Assembly (NCBI RefSeq): GCF_018854495.1 | Contig: NZ_JABBDR010000255.1 | Location: 1 to 18,772 of the forward strand | Origin: Acidithiobacillus ferruginosus | GTDB taxonomy: Bacteria > Pseudomonadota > Gammaproteobacteria > Acidithiobacillales > Acidithiobacillaceae | Reading direction: 5' to 3' | DNA: 18,772 bases | Shown here: positions 8,332 through 17,152 of the stretch, one piece after another | Position numbering within the stretch: position 1 is the stretch's first letter | Layout: each line of letters opens with the position of its first letter | Notes under the pieces: model-generated | Databases searched by the model: none | Told to the model about the DNA's origin: nothing | The model's input: the letters and a program-made list of their open reading frames with translations, nothing else | Position numbers and translations under genes: made by a program

Positions 8332-9576
8332 ATGTTTTCCAAAACCCTGACCATCGCTGATTTTGACCCCATGCTCTGGGATGCCATGCGCAAAGAAACC
8401 CAGCGCCAGGAGGATCATGTCGAGCTCATCGCTTCCGAGAACTATGCCAGCCCCATGGTAATGGCCGCGCAGGGCTCGGTGCTGACCAACAAATACGCAG
8501 AAGGCTATCCTGGTAAACGCTACTATGGCGGCTGCGAGTACGTCGATATCGCCGAGCAGCTTGCCATGGACCGTGCGCTGGAGATTTTTGGCGCTGAACA
8601 TGCCAATGTCCAGGCTCACTCCGGCTCGCAGGCCAATCAGGCTGTTTACTTGTCCGTGCTCCAGCCCGGTGACAAGATCATGGGCATGAGTCTTGCTCAT
8701 GGCGGCCACCTGACCCATGGCGCCAAAGTGAACGTGTCCGGCAAGCTTTTTCAGGTGGCGGCTTACGGCGTGCGCGCGGAAGACGGTCGCATCGATTATG
8801 ACGCCATGGCGGAGCAGGCGGAGCGGGAACGCCCGAAGATGATCGTCGCCGGTGCCAGTGCCTACTCTCGCGTCATCGACTTCGCCCGCATCGGCGAGAT
8901 TGCCCGCAGCATCGGCGCCTACCTGCTGGTGGACATGGCGCACATCGCCGGCCTTGTGGCCACGGGCCTGCATCCCAGCCCCGTGCCCCATGCGGATTTT
9001 GTCACCACCACCACCCACAAAACCCTGCGCGGTCCTCGCGGCGGATTGATCCTCTGCCGGGAGCAATATGCCAAAAAAGTGAACTCCCTGATCTTCCCCG
9101 GCTTACAGGGGGGGCCGCTGATGCATGTCATCGCTGCCAAGGCCGTCGCCTTCCGTGAAGCGCTGCAGCCGGAGTTCAAGTCCTATCAGCAGCAGGTCAT
9201 TCATAACGCGCAAACCCTGAGCAAGGTGTTGGCCGGGCGTGGTTATGGCGCGGTTTCGGGTGGCACCGACAACCATCTCTTCTTGCTGAACCTGGGCGAG
9301 AAAGTCACGGGTAAAGAGGCGGAAGAGGCGCTGGGACAGGCCAATATCACCGTCAACAAGAATGCCGTGCCCTTCGATATCCGCCCTCCGGCGGTTACCA
9401 GCGGCATCCGGATTGGTACGCCGGCCGCTACCACGCGTGGTTTTGGCGAGGCCGAAATGCATCGCCTGGGTAACGGCATTGCTGACGTCCTGGATGCGAC
9501 CAGCGATACTGCGGTCATTGAGCGGGTCCGTGCAGATATGAAGGCCCTCTGCCATCAGTTCCCGGTATACGGCTGA
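8332..9576 (+). CDS. glyA: serine hydroxymethyltransferase GlyA
   Basis: PLP enzyme (414 residues) that converts serine and tetrahydrofolate to glycine and 5,10-methylene-tetrahydrofolate, the main one-carbon source of the cell. Seen are the N-terminal [27 protein letters not shown], the Ala-His-Ser-Gly-Ser region, [17 protein letters not shown] and the PLP-lysine motif [14 protein letters not shown] with Lys230. The length is the usual one. AAGGAG lies 8 bases before the ATG. It begins a plus-strand block with nrdR 6 bases behind and the riboflavin genes after that; glyA-nrdR-rib-nusB is a familiar proteobacterial order. Upstream I see only a poor promoter candidate (TTGCCG at 8266 and TAGTGT at 8289), so it may also be read from the membrane protein promoter. 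Confidence 0.98.
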   Translation: MFSKTLTIADFDPMLWDAMRKETQRQEDHVELIASENYASPMVMAAQGSVLTNKYAEGYPGKRYYGGCEYVDIAEQLAMDRALEIFGAEHANVQAHSGSQANQAVYLSVLQPGDKIMGMSLAHGGHLTHGAKVNVSGKLFQVAAYGVRAEDGRIDYDAMAEQAERERPKMIVAGASAYSRVIDFARIGEIARSIGAYLLVDMAHIAGLVATGLHPSPVPHADFVTTTTHKTLRGPRGGLILCREQYAKKVNSLIFPGLQGGPLMHVIAAKAVAFREALQPEFKSYQQQVIHNAQTLSKVLAGRGYGAVSGGTDNHLFLLNLGEKVTGKEAEEALGQANITVNKNAVPFDIRPPAVTSGIRIGTPAATTRGFGEAEMHRLGNGIADVLDATSDTAVIERVRADMKALCHQFPVYG

Positions 9577-9582
9577 GTATTC

Positions 9583-10074
9583 GTGCACTGCCCGTTCTGT
9601 GCCTATGCGGATACCCGTGTGGTGGATTCCCGCCTTGCGGATGACGGCGGAAGTGTACGACGGCGGCGTGAATGTCCCCAGTGCGCGCAACGCTTTACTA
9701 CCTTTGAACGGGCGGAACTGGCGTTGCCTGTGGTTGTCAAGACCGACGGGCGGCGTGAATCCTTCAATGAAGACAAGCTCCAGCGGGGTCTGACCCGGGC
9801 ATTGAGCAAGAGACCAGTAGCCACCGCGCGGGTGGATGCCGCCGTGCGGATGATCCAGCGCCGTATCCGCGAACGCGGTGAGCGGGAGATCCCGGCGCGC
9901 CTCATCGGCGAACTGGTAATGGAGGCCCTGCGTGACCTCGATCCCGTCGCCTATGTGCGTTTTGCCTCTGTTTACCGGCGCTTTGAGGATGTCGATGCGT
10001 TCAGCGTGGAGATTGCGCGGATGAAGGAGGCGGAGGTCCCCGGCGGGGGAGACGATCTGAATCGTGGCGACTGA
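9583..10074 (+). CDS. nrdR: transcriptional repressor NrdR
   Basis: A 163-residue nucleotide-sensing repressor of ribonucleotide reductase genes. The N-terminal zinc ribbon has Cys3, Cys6, Cys31 and Cys34 (HCPFC and ECPQC), followed by the ATP-cone domain (about 49-139) with [20 protein letters not shown] and [15 protein letters not shown]. The start is GTG at 9583, placed right before the first zinc Cys as in other NrdR proteins; no strong SD is seen, so translation may be coupled to glyA, whose stop is 6 bases before. The C-terminal 11 bases overlap the start of ribD. I saw no obvious NrdR box in the window; its targets are expected elsewhere. Confidence 0.97.
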   Translation: MHCPFCAYADTRVVDSRLADDGGSVRRRRECPQCAQRFTTFERAELALPVVVKTDGRRESFNEDKLQRGLTRALSKRPVATARVDAAVRMIQRRIRERGEREIPARLIGELVMEALRDLDPVAYVRFASVYRRFEDVDAFSVEIARMKEAEVPGGGDDLNRGD

Positions 10075-11164
10075 GCAGGATCTTGCCTTCATGGCTGAGG
10101 CTCTGGTGCTTGCGGAGCAGGGCCTGTACAGCGCGCACCCCAATCCCTGTGTTGGTGCTGTTCTGGTCAAAGACGGCCGCGTCATCGGGCGGGGTGCTCA
10201 TCTGCAAGCCGGTGAGTCGCATGCGGAGGTTCTTGCGCTGGAGGAGGCGGGTGCTGCTGCGCGCGGCGCTACGGCTTATGTGACTCTGGAGCCCTGCTGT
10301 CACTATGGCCGCACGCCGCCCTGTGCGGATGCGCTGATTGCCGCGGGTATCACGCGGGTGGTGATTGCCATGCGCGACCCCAATCCTCTGGTGGCGGGGC
10401 GCGGCGTGGAACGCTTGCGCGCAGCCGGCGTGGCGGTTGAGGAGGGTTGTCTGGAAGCGGCGGCAGAAGCCTTGAATCCTGGATTCTTGCGACGGATGCG
10501 CCATGGTCGCCCCTGGATGCGGCTCAAGCAGGCCATGAGTCTGGACGGCCGGGTGGCGCTCGCCAACGGACAAAGCCAATGGCTGACGGGGGAGGCGGCG
10601 CGTGCGGATGTGCAGCAGGAGCGGGCGCGCGCCAGTGCCATCCTTGTCGGCATCGGCACGGTGCTGGCCGACAATCCGCGCCTGGCACCACGCCTGGAAA
10701 CTCCCCTGCGGCGCTATCCGGTGAAAGTCATCGTGGACAGCCATCTGCGCACGCCGCCGGATGCGGCGCTTTTTGGTACGCCTGGTGCGGTATGGATTTT
10801 TCATCGGCAGGATGCTCCTGTTGCCGCCCGGGCGGCGCTGTGCGCTGCCGGTGCGGAATTGCTGTTCTGTCGCAGCACGGTACAGGGACTGGACTGGCAG
10901 GAAGTGACGAGCATGCTGGCAGAGCGGCAGATCAACGAGGTGCTGGTCGAAGCAGGGCCTGGCGTCGCTGCTTCCCTGTTCGCCGCTGGTCTGATCGACG
11001 AATGGCTGCTTTATGTGGCACCGCTGCTGCTCGGGCGGGATGCGCGGCCGGTGCTCGCCACCGGCCCCTATTCGGATCTCGCGGAGGTGCCGCGCTGGTC
11101 GGTGATCCAAAGCTCCCGATTGGGCAACGATATCAAGTGGACATTGCGTCCACAGGAGCGATAG
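10064..11164 (+). CDS. ribD: bifunctional riboflavin deaminase/reductase RibD
   Basis: Performs the second and third steps of riboflavin synthesis: deamination of the diamino-hydroxy-ribosylaminopyrimidinone phosphate and reduction of the ribosyl chain. It has 366 residues, matching E. coli RibD. The deaminase domain (about 1-145) has [10 protein letters not shown] with zinc His53 and catalytic Glu55, and [17 protein letters not shown] with zinc ligands Cys78 and Cys87. The NADPH-dependent reductase domain (about 148-366) begins [18 protein letters not shown] and contains [17 protein letters not shown] and [15 protein letters not shown]. The start is GTG at 10064, overlapping the end of nrdR by 11 bases, with a G-rich SD about 12 bases upstream. 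ribE follows 3 bases after its stop. Confidence 0.97.
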   Translation: MATEQDLAFMAEALVLAEQGLYSAHPNPCVGAVLVKDGRVIGRGAHLQAGESHAEVLALEEAGAAARGATAYVTLEPCCHYGRTPPCADALIAAGITRVVIAMRDPNPLVAGRGVERLRAAGVAVEEGCLEAAAEALNPGFLRRMRHGRPWMRLKQAMSLDGRVALANGQSQWLTGEAARADVQQERARASAILVGIGTVLADNPRLAPRLETPLRRYPVKVIVDSHLRTPPDAALFGTPGAVWIFHRQDAPVAARAALCAAGAELLFCRSTVQGLDWQEVTSMLAERQINEVLVEAGPGVAASLFAAGLIDEWLLYVAPLLLGRDARPVLATGPYSDLAEVPRWSVIQSSRLGNDIKWTLRPQER

Positions 11165-11167
11165 GCG

Positions 11168-11824
11168 ATGTTTACTGGTATCATTCAGGCCTTGGGCCAG
11201 ATTCGCGGGATGCAGGCACGGGATGGCGACCTGCGGATGATCGTTGCCGCCGGCAGACTTGATCTCGGAGACGTCGGGTTGGGCGACAGTATTGCGGTTT
11301 CCGGCGCCTGCCTGACGGTGGTGGAAGTCCAGCGCGACGCCTTCGCCGTCGATGTCTCCCGCGAAACCCTCGATAAAACCATTCTTGGACGTCTTCAGGT
11401 GGGCAGTCCGGTCAATCTGGAAAAAGCTCTGCGACTGGCAGATCGCCTGGGAGGACATCTGGTCGCTGGCCATGTGGACGGTGTCGGAAAGATTCGCGAA
11501 GTGAGCGCCTCGGGACGCTCGCAGGTATTTGCCATCGCCGCACCTCCGGACCTGCTACGCTATGTTGCCGCCAAAGGCAGCGTCTGCGTGGACGGCATCA
11601 GCCTGACCGTCAACGCGCTCCGAGGCGACCTGTTCATGCTCAATCTCATCCCCCATACCCTGGCGCAGACGACGGCCGCGCAGTGGCGGCCGGGGCAGTC
11701 CGTCAATCTGGAGGTGGACCTCATTGCGCGCTATCTGGAACGCTGGGTGGCCACAGACCCCGGGTCCGGGTTAAAATCAGCAATCGATCGCGATTCACTC
11801 GCCGCAAAAGGGTTTCCGGTATGA
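11168..11824 (+). CDS. ribE: riboflavin synthase alpha chain
   Basis: Final enzyme of the pathway: dismutation of two 6,7-dimethyl-8-ribityllumazines into riboflavin and the diaminopyrimidine. It has 218 residues and shows the two tandem lumazine-binding barrels: repeat one from [12 protein letters not shown] with [10 protein letters not shown] and DVSRETL, repeat two from [11 protein letters not shown] with [11 protein letters not shown] and [10 protein letters not shown]. An AGGAG SD sits 8 bases before the ATG. Its stop overlaps the start of the next gene (ATGA). Some authors call this gene ribC; the naming differs between species. Confidence 0.97.
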   Translation: MFTGIIQALGQIRGMQARDGDLRMIVAAGRLDLGDVGLGDSIAVSGACLTVVEVQRDAFAVDVSRETLDKTILGRLQVGSPVNLEKALRLADRLGGHLVAGHVDGVGKIREVSASGRSQVFAIAAPPDLLRYVAAKGSVCVDGISLTVNALRGDLFMLNLIPHTLAQTTAAQWRPGQSVNLEVDLIARYLERWVATDPGSGLKSAIDRDSLAAKGFPV

Positions 11825-12954
11825 GCAGTGCCAGTATAAGTTCCGCAGAGGAGATCATCGCCGACATCGCTGCCGGCCGGATGGTGATTCTGATGGACGA
11901 CGAGGGGCGTGAAAACGAAGGTGACCTGATCATGGCGGCGGAGTTTGTGACGCCCGCCGCCATCAACTTCATGGTTTCGCAGGGGCGCGGCCTGGTGTGC
12001 CTGCCGCTCACCCGCGAGCGTTGCGAGCGACTGCGTCTCCCGCAGATGGTAGGGCATAACACTGCCAGCCTGGGCACCGCGTTCACGGTCTCGATTGAGG
12101 CTGCCCGCGGTGTTACTACGGGCATTTCCGCTGCTGACCGCGCGGTGACGATTCGGGCGGCCATTGCCGACGAGGCAGGCCCGGAGGATATCGTGATGCC
12201 CGGTCATATTTTCCCCCTGGCCGCAGAACCCGGGGGCGTACTGGTTCGCGCCGGTCATACCGAAGCAGCGGTCGACCTTGCACGGCTGGCTGGCTGCAAA
12301 CCTGCCGGCGTCATTTGCGAAATTCTCAACGCCGATGGCGAAATGGCGCGTTTGCCCGACCTGCTCCCCTATGCTGCGGAACATGGCCTCAAAATTGGCA
12401 CCATTGCCGACCTGATCCGCTATCGCCTGGAACGGGAGCGGATCGTACAGCGGGAGGCGAGTGGCCCGTGGCATACCCCATGTGGCGACTTCGAACTCCA
12501 CGTGTATCGTGACTGGGTCGCCCGTGAAACGCATTTTGCCCTGGTTCTCGGCGACCTGGAAGCGCGTGATGAACCCGTACTGGTGCGGGTGCAGGTCGGC
12601 AAGACGCTGAACGATCTCTTCGCCGGTGAAGCCAGCCCGAATGTCATCGCCTTGCGGCGGATCGCTGCAGAAGGTCGTGGCGTGCTGGTCTATCTCCACC
12701 ATCAGGAGAGTGTCGAAGAGCTCCTGCGCGAGATTGCCGCATTGCCTGAAAAGCCCAAGGGGCCTGGTCAGGCGGGCGACGCCGGACGGGTTCTGCGCAC
12801 CTTCGGCATCGGCGCCCAGATTCTCTCTGATTTGGGGGTGCATCAGGCGGTGGTCCTCAGCGACAGTCAGTTTCAATACCGTGGTATCGGCGGCTTCGGT
12901 CTGGAGATCGTCGGCCAGCGTCCCTTTCTGGAAGTTCCCGAGGATGAGTCATGA
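11821..12954 (+). CDS. ribBX: RibBX: DHBP synthase fused to a GTP cyclohydrolase II-like domain without catalytic motifs
   Basis: Residues 1-205 form 3,4-dihydroxy-2-butanone-4-phosphate synthase (RibB), with the acidic metal site [16 protein letters not shown] (25-41), TGISAADRA and GHTEAAVDL. Residues about 206-377 resemble GTP cyclohydrolase [21 protein letters not shown] and [13 protein letters not shown] are kept. The zinc site (Cys-x9-Cys-x-Cys) is missing, replaced by [15 protein letters not shown], and the QEGRGIG motif is replaced by HHQESVEEL. This is the RibBX variant described in Proteobacteria, where the C-terminal part lacks cyclohydrolase activity. The four-carbon unit should be made here, but GTP ring opening needs a separate RibA outside the window. 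I chose ATG 11821, which overlaps the ribE stop; the longer frame back to 11683 lies inside ribE. Confidence 0.95.
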   Translation: MSSASISSAEEIIADIAAGRMVILMDDEGRENEGDLIMAAEFVTPAAINFMVSQGRGLVCLPLTRERCERLRLPQMVGHNTASLGTAFTVSIEAARGVTTGISAADRAVTIRAAIADEAGPEDIVMPGHIFPLAAEPGGVLVRAGHTEAAVDLARLAGCKPAGVICEILNADGEMARLPDLLPYAAEHGLKIGTIADLIRYRLERERIVQREASGPWHTPCGDFELHVYRDWVARETHFALVLGDLEARDEPVLVRVQVGKTLNDLFAGEASPNVIALRRIAAEGRGVLVYLHHQESVEELLREIAALPEKPKGPGQAGDAGRVLRTFGIGAQILSDLGVHQAVVLSDSQFQYRGIGGFGLEIVGQRPFLEVPEDES

Positions 12955-13415
12955 TTCGTCATATCGAAGGCAGTCTGCAGGCCGGTGAGCATCGCTTTGC
13001 CCTGTTGGTCAGCCGTTTCAACAGCTTTATCACCCAGCAGTTGGAGCAGGGTGCCATCGACGCGTTGCGCCGTCACGGTGCAAAAGAAGAACAGCTTCAT
13101 GTCGTTCATGTCCCGGGTGCTTATGAGATGCCGCTGATCGCACAGAAGCTGGCGCGTAGCGGTAATTATGACGCCGTGCTTTGTCTGGGCGCAGTGATTC
13201 GCGGCGGTACCCCACATTTTGATTATGTCGCAGCCGAAGTGTCCAAGGGGGTGGCCCAGGTATCCATGGACACGGGAGTGCCGGTGATTTTTGGAGTGCT
13301 GACCACGGACAGCATTGAGCAGGCCATTGAGCGCGCCGGAACCAAAGCGGGCAACAAGGGCTTCGATGCGGCCATGACTGCGCTGGAAATGGTGCAGTTG
13401 TTGCGTCAGATCTGA
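12951..13415 (+). CDS. ribH: 6,7-dimethyl-8-ribityllumazine synthase
   Basis: Condenses the pyrimidine intermediate with the four-carbon phosphate made by the upstream RibB domain. It has 154 residues, the usual length. Seen are [10 protein letters not shown] (substrate pocket), [25 protein letters not shown] with catalytic His89, and [25 protein letters not shown] (phosphate-binding end). Its ATG overlaps the ribBX stop (ATGA), and nusB follows 10 bases after its stop, so coupling is likely. Lumazine synthases form pentamers or 60-mers; the form here cannot be told by eye. Confidence 0.97.
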   Translation: MIRHIEGSLQAGEHRFALLVSRFNSFITQQLEQGAIDALRRHGAKEEQLHVVHVPGAYEMPLIAQKLARSGNYDAVLCLGAVIRGGTPHFDYVAAEVSKGVAQVSMDTGVPVIFGVLTTDSIEQAIERAGTKAGNKGFDAAMTALEMVQLLRQI

Positions 13416-13425
13416 ACAGCACTCG

Positions 13426-13869
13426 ATGAAAATCAGTCGCCGTCGTCTGGCGCGTCAAGCTGCGGTTCAGGCGCTCTACCAGTGGCAGATGAACCCAGGC
13501 CATTGTGCCGAGATCGAGTTGCAATTTACCTCCGATCCGGAGCGCCTGCAGGGCGCCGATGTCGCTTTCTTTAAGAGCCTCTGGCAGGGGGTCTGTGCCT
13601 CAATCTCCGAGCTGGACCCTGCCATCGCCGAGGAAGTTCAGGACCGTCGCTGGGCCGATGAGGTCAGCGAAGTCGAACGGGCGATCCTGCGTCTGGCGGC
13701 CTGCGAATTGCGGGACTATCCGCAAACGCCATACCGGGTGATCATCAATGAAGCCATAGAACTGGACAAAGACTTTGGTGGTGAGCAAGGCCATCGCTTC
13801 GTCAATGCCGTCCTAGATAAACTCGCCCAGAGGTGGCGGTCTGCGGAAATGTTGCAGGCCGGTCGCTGA
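13426..13869 (+). CDS. nusB: transcription antitermination factor NusB
   Basis: All-helical RNA-binding protein of 147 residues. With NusE (S10) it binds boxA in rRNA leaders and supports antitermination. The N-terminal RRRLARQAAVQALYQWQMN (arginine-rich first helix) and the C-terminal YRVIINEAIELDKDFGGEQGHRFVNAVLDKLAQ are diagnostic. The ribH-nusB pair, here 10 bases apart, is widespread. No SD is obvious, so translation is probably coupled to ribH. I saw no clear terminator behind it. Confidence 0.97.
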   Translation: MKISRRRLARQAAVQALYQWQMNPGHCAEIELQFTSDPERLQGADVAFFKSLWQGVCASISELDPAIAEEVQDRRWADEVSEVERAILRLAACELRDYPQTPYRVIINEAIELDKDFGGEQGHRFVNAVLDKLAQRWRSAEMLQAGR

Positions 13870-13896
13870 CGGCACATAAGACGTCTTGCCCGGACT

Positions 13897-13925
13897 TTGA
13901 AAACTCTGCCACCGTGTGCTATTTC
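13897..13925 (+). promoter_or_regulatory. weak candidate promoter before the DUF2934-like gene
   Basis: TTGAAA (13897-13902), a 17-base spacer and TATTTC (13920-13925). The -35 box is good but the -10 box matches only three positions. It lies about 40 bases before the ATG at 13964. Confidence 0.25.
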
Positions 13926-13963
13926 TTATAGAGCGTTTTTTTATGTCGTTCAGGAGGGTAGCC

Positions 13964-14263
13964 ATGGCGGAAGAGCAACCTAAAAAACGGGTCACAAAGC
14001 CCAAGGAAGTTTCAGCAGATCTCAAGGCGGCGCCGGCGCCGGCGCCGGCGCCTCGCGCGAGGGCGCGGGATGCGGTCGCTGTGCCCAAGAAGCCCCGGGC
14101 TGCCGGACGTTCAAAGTCTCCGCAGGTCTCTGCTGCGGATCGCCAGCGCATGATTGCCGAACGTGCCTATTATCTTGCCGAGGCGCGCAGTTTTGTCGGA
14201 GGCGACTGTCAGGCAGACTGGTACGCGGCGGAGTCTTGGATCGACGCTCATTTGTCTGCTTGA
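13964..14263 (+). CDS. small DUF2934-like protein with Ala-Pro repeat
   Basis: A 99-residue protein of unknown function. Residues about 1-55 are Lys-, Ala-, Pro- and Arg-rich and look disordered (EEQPKKRVTKPKE, then APAPAPAPRARARD). The C-terminal part, RMIAERAYYLAEARSFVGGDCQADWYAAESWIDAHL, resembles the short DUF2934 helical domain. I chose the ATG at 13964 because a perfect AGGAGG lies 6 bases upstream; the open frame back to 13916 has no SD. It is compact, soluble and basic at its N-terminus, which could bind nucleic acid, but this is only a guess. It follows nusB by 94 bases. Confidence 0.8.
   Translation: MAEEQPKKRVTKPKEVSADLKAAPAPAPAPRARARDAVAVPKKPRAAGRSKSPQVSAADRQRMIAERAYYLAEARSFVGGDCQADWYAAESWIDAHLSA
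14029..14052 (+). repeat. four tandem GGCGCC hexamers inside the DUF2934-like gene
   Basis: Four exact copies of GGCGCC encode the Ala-Pro run at about residues 23-30. Gain or loss of one unit changes the protein by two residues without breaking the frame, so length variation between strains is possible. Confidence 0.85.
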
Positions 14264-14361
14264 CGCGTCTGATATGCGGCGCCTGCGCGGGGAGGGACGC
14301 GCCGGCTGTGGCCAGTGTGCAATTCCCGTCTGGCATGCGCCTCAAAAACTTCTGGTTATCC

Positions 14362-14385
14362 GCGAGGTTTTTGGTGTAACCTCGC
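14362..14385 (+). terminator. perfect 8-bp hairpin before the Sel1 gene (terminator or operator)
   Basis: GCGAGGTT (14362-14369) and AACCTCGC (14378-14385) pair perfectly around an 8-base loop, and a short T-rich stretch TTTCT follows. It lies 99 bases after the DUF2934-like stop and 36 bases before the Sel1 start. A weak terminator for the upstream gene is most likely; a regulatory site for the downstream gene is the alternative. Confidence 0.45.
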
Positions 14386-14421
14386 TTTCTGTAAGGTATG
14401 GGCAATCAGCTAGGAGTTTCT

Positions 14422-14994
14422 ATGCGCAATTATCACGATTTCAGTAAACGATCCCTTCCTGCTGTCTGTGGGGCAGTATTTTTGGCGCTTTCTGCGCCCT
14501 GGGCCGCTGCGCATACCGCAACCGGTGTAGCCCCCGAAGATGTGGCTGGCGCCCACTCTGCCGATCTCACCACGGCCAGGCTCGAGAATACGATAGGTAC
14601 TCGTTGTGCCTTGGGTGACGGAGTTCCGCAAAATTATAGCTTGGCTGCACATTGGTTCAATAAGGCTGCCCTCCATGGTTATGCCAAAGCGGAATACAAC
14701 CTTGGCATGCAGTATTATTTCGGCCAGGGCGTGAACAAGGATGAAGCCAAAGCAGCTTACTGGTGGGAGAAAGCGGCGGCGCAGGGTATTCCCGCCGCTC
14801 AGTACAACCTGGGCAATCTCTATTTCCTGGGGCAGGGGGTGCCGCAGGACTATGGCAAGGCCAGCATCTGGTGGCGCAAAGCGGCAGCGCTTGGCAACGT
14901 TCAAGCCAGCCGTAACCTAGCGACTTTAGCGCGAGTACACCCAGAGTACCGGGAGGTGGCTGCTGTTAGGGAAAAGACGGTAGTTGCACCATGA
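14422..14994 (+). CDS. secreted Sel1-repeat (TPR-like) protein
   Basis: A 190-residue exported protein. The N-terminus MRNYHDFSKRSLPAVC is followed by a hydrophobic stretch (GAVFLALSAPW) and a likely signal peptidase I site after AAA (near residue 30). Mature residues about 45-165 contain Sel1-like repeats: a first, diverged one (ALGDGVPQNYSLAAHWFNKAA), then AEYNLGMQYYFGQGVNKDEAKAAYWWEKAA and AQYNLGNLYFLGQGVPQDYGKASIWWRKAA. Such solenoids bind other proteins in the periplasm; partner and process are unknown. I chose the ATG at 14422 with AGGAG 6 bases upstream, rather than the ATG at 14398. It converges on the minus-strand lapA gene, with 17 bases between the stops and no clear terminator. 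Confidence 0.88.
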   Translation: MRNYHDFSKRSLPAVCGAVFLALSAPWAAAHTATGVAPEDVAGAHSADLTTARLENTIGTRCALGDGVPQNYSLAAHWFNKAALHGYAKAEYNLGMQYYFGQGVNKDEAKAAYWWEKAAAQGIPAAQYNLGNLYFLGQGVPQDYGKASIWWRKAAALGNVQASRNLATLARVHPEYREVAAVREKTVVAP

Positions 14995-15011
14995 CGCGCG
15001 ACTGAGCACCT

Positions 15012-15365
15012 TCAGTCCGCGCTTCTTCCCGTGTTGCCGGTCGCCGTGCTGTTGCCTTTCTGGACGCGCATGGCGGCCGCGTGTTCCTTTTCGAAGTACT
15101 CCCGCTTGCCGCGTTCCGCGTTGAGTTGCCCTTCAAGGTCGGTCTCGCGTCGTTCATGGCGGCGGATCTTCAGCTTGTTACGGATATGTGTGGGTAGATA
15201 AATCAGCATACTCGCAATAAACCCGGCGACAAAACCACTAAGCAGGACCACCCCCTGGGATTGTGCAAATGTCCACGAGAAGAAATGAATGGTGGCGGGT
15301 GCCCCGTTCTGAACCGCGAAAATGACAGCCAGCGCCGCAATCAAAAAAGAAACGACCATCCACAT
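15012..15365 (-). CDS. lapA: LapA-domain (DUF1049) inner membrane protein
   Basis: A 117-residue protein with the LapA/DUF1049 layout: a first membrane helix (about 1-20, MVVSFLIAALAVIFAVQN), a short periplasmic stretch with NGAPATIHFFSWTF, a second helix (about 38-57, VVLLSGFVAGFIASMLIYLP), and a basic, charged cytoplasmic coiled-coil-like tail (RNKLKIRRHERRETDLEGQLNAERGKREYFEKE). In enterobacteria LapA works with LapB in control of lipopolysaccharide assembly; lapB is not in this window, so a LapA role is inferred from the domain only. AGGAGG lies 5 bases before the ATG at 15365. It starts 54 bases after ubiB on the same strand and may share its transcript. Confidence 0.82.
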   Translation of the reverse strand: MWMVVSFLIAALAVIFAVQNGAPATIHFFSWTFAQSQGVVLLSGFVAGFIASMLIYLPTHIRNKLKIRRHERRETDLEGQLNAERGKREYFEKEHAAAMRVQKGNSTATGNTGRSAD

Positions 15366-15419
15366 GACACCCTCCTTTCCCTAGCCCGGTGTATCTGTTG
15401 TAACGGACCCCCGCCTACC

Positions 15420-17102
15420 TTAGTCGCGACGGACAAATATGTTGCGTACCCATCTGGTCCCTGCCCAGAGAGCCGTCGGCAGGATAATCAGCCATGCCCA
15501 CACCGGCAAATGAAGTATCGGGCTATCCAGCCGGTGTTCCAGCGCCGCAATAATGCCCAAGCCTACCACAATAAACGTGCCGCCGACGCTATAGGTAAGT
15601 TTTTGCAAACCACTGTGCAGTTCCTGCCGAATACCCTGGATGTCGTTGCTACGGATCACCAAGGGCAGTTCACCCTGCTGGGTCTGGCGCAGGATGTTAT
15701 GGAGGAGTACCGGCATTTCCGGCAGAACCAATCCCCACTGGGGGAAGTATCGTTTCAGCTCGGACCACCAACCCTGCGGACCGCGCTGACGACTGAGCCA
15801 TTCTGTCAGAAGCGGTGTAGCCACTTCCCAGATGTTGAGTGCCGGGTTGAAATCACGGGCGATGCCCTCGACATTGACCAGCGTTTTTTGGAGCAGCAGG
15901 AGTTGCGGCTGGGTTTGCATATGAAAGGCGCGCGTAGTCTGAAAGAGCCGCAGCAACAGGCTGGCAACGGATATTTCATTCAGCGGTTTTTCGAACACCG
16001 GCTCCGCAATGGCACGGATGGCGGTTTCAAAATCCTGCACATTGGTGTCCGCTGGGACCCATCCGGCTTCCACATGCGCTTCTGCCACGCGCCGGTAGTC
16101 GCGTCGGAAAAACGCAACCATGTTTTCTGCAAGGTAATGCTGGCTCGCATCATCCAAGCTGCCCATGATGCCAAAATCCACTGCGATAAAGCGCCCGTTC
16201 TTGGGGTCGATAAAAATATTGCCGGGATGCATGTCCGCGTGAAAATACGCGTCACGAAAGACCTGACGGAAAAAGATTTCCGCAGCGCGCCGCGAGAGCT
16301 GATCAAAATCAATGCCAGCATCATGAAGTGCCTCACGCTGGCCGATGGGGATACCATAAATGCGCTCCATCACCAGCACCGGAGACGCGCAATAGTCCCA
16401 GTATATTTCCGGCACATAGAGCAGTTCCGGTTCTGCAGCAAAATTACGCCGCAACTGACTGGCGTTGGCCGCTTCACGTAGCAGATCCAGTTCTCCGCGA
16501 ATGATTTTCGCGTATTCTGCGACAACGGCGCGCACCCTCAGGCGCCGCCCTTCCTGAGAGTAACGCTCCGCGAGATCAGCGAGCAGTGCAAGGATGGCCA
16601 GATCCTGATCGATGATCCATTGCAGCCCCGGGCGTCTGACCTTGATCGCCACCTCGCGGCCATCCAGCAATTGCCCGAAGTGCACTTGGGCAATGGACGC
16701 CGCCGCGGCAGGCTGATCGTCAAACCGGGAAAAGATCCCATCCAGCGTTTTGCCAAGCGCTGCCTCGATGATCTGCCGGGCGACGTTGGACGGGAAAGGG
16801 GGTACTGCATCCTGGAGTTTCGCAAGCTCCTGAGTAATGTAGTCGGGAAGCAAATCCCGGCGGGTGGAAAGCATCTGTCCTAGTTTGATAAAGGTGGGGC
16901 CCAGTGTTTCCAGTGCCTCGCGCAGGCGTTCGGCAAAGGAGCCCTGGGGACGTGGCGCGAGCCATGTCATGGGGTTTAGGCGCAACACGGCCTGATATGG
17001 TTTTAACAAAGGGAGAAAATACAGCACTTCGTCCAGGCGATAACGCACTAGAACGCGGGTGATATGCAGGGTTCGCACAAAACGAAGGAAGGACTGTCGC
17101 AT
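15420..17102 (-). CDS. ubiB: ubiquinone biosynthesis protein UbiB (atypical ABC1/ADCK kinase-like ATPase)
   Basis: Membrane-attached ATPase of the atypical kinase family needed for ubiquinone synthesis. It has 560 residues against about 546 in E. coli. Seen are the KxGQ motif in FIKLGQMLSTRRDLLPD (Lys73-Gln76), the alanine-rich loop PAAAASIAQVH that replaces the glycine-rich loop, VAIKVRRPG with Lys154, VLVMERIYG, HADMHPGNIF and VDFGIMG. Two C-terminal membrane helices follow (FIVVGLGIIAAL and VWAWLIILPTALWAG). No strong SD precedes the ATG at 17102. The gene lies downstream of the OmpA-family gene and its terminator, so it needs its own promoter, which I could not place. Confidence 0.96.
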   Translation of the reverse strand: MRQSFLRFVRTLHITRVLVRYRLDEVLYFLPLLKPYQAVLRLNPMTWLAPRPQGSFAERLREALETLGPTFIKLGQMLSTRRDLLPDYITQELAKLQDAVPPFPSNVARQIIEAALGKTLDGIFSRFDDQPAAAASIAQVHFGQLLDGREVAIKVRRPGLQWIIDQDLAILALLADLAERYSQEGRRLRVRAVVAEYAKIIRGELDLLREAANASQLRRNFAAEPELLYVPEIYWDYCASPVLVMERIYGIPIGQREALHDAGIDFDQLSRRAAEIFFRQVFRDAYFHADMHPGNIFIDPKNGRFIAVDFGIMGSLDDASQHYLAENMVAFFRRDYRRVAEAHVEAGWVPADTNVQDFETAIRAIAEPVFEKPLNEISVASLLLRLFQTTRAFHMQTQPQLLLLQKTLVNVEGIARDFNPALNIWEVATPLLTEWLSRQRGPQGWWSELKRYFPQWGLVLPEMPVLLHNILRQTQQGELPLVIRSNDIQGIRQELHSGLQKLTYSVGGTFIVVGLGIIAALEHRLDSPILHLPVWAWLIILPTALWAGTRWVRNIFVRRD

Positions 17103-17152
17103 GGCGTCTAGTCTATCATGAAAACGATGCCATGCGCCGCCATGGCCGCCGC

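Noticed and set aside
10001..11473. A 490-codon open frame on the minus strand opposite ribD and ribE
   Set aside because: Antisense to two well-recognised genes, no recognisable domain, biased toward His/Arg/Gln as expected for shadow frames.
11683..11820. Longer ribBX reading frame starting inside ribE
   Set aside because: The extra 46 residues overlap ribE in another frame and look like shadow coding; the ATG at 11821 overlapping the ribE stop is the normal arrangement.
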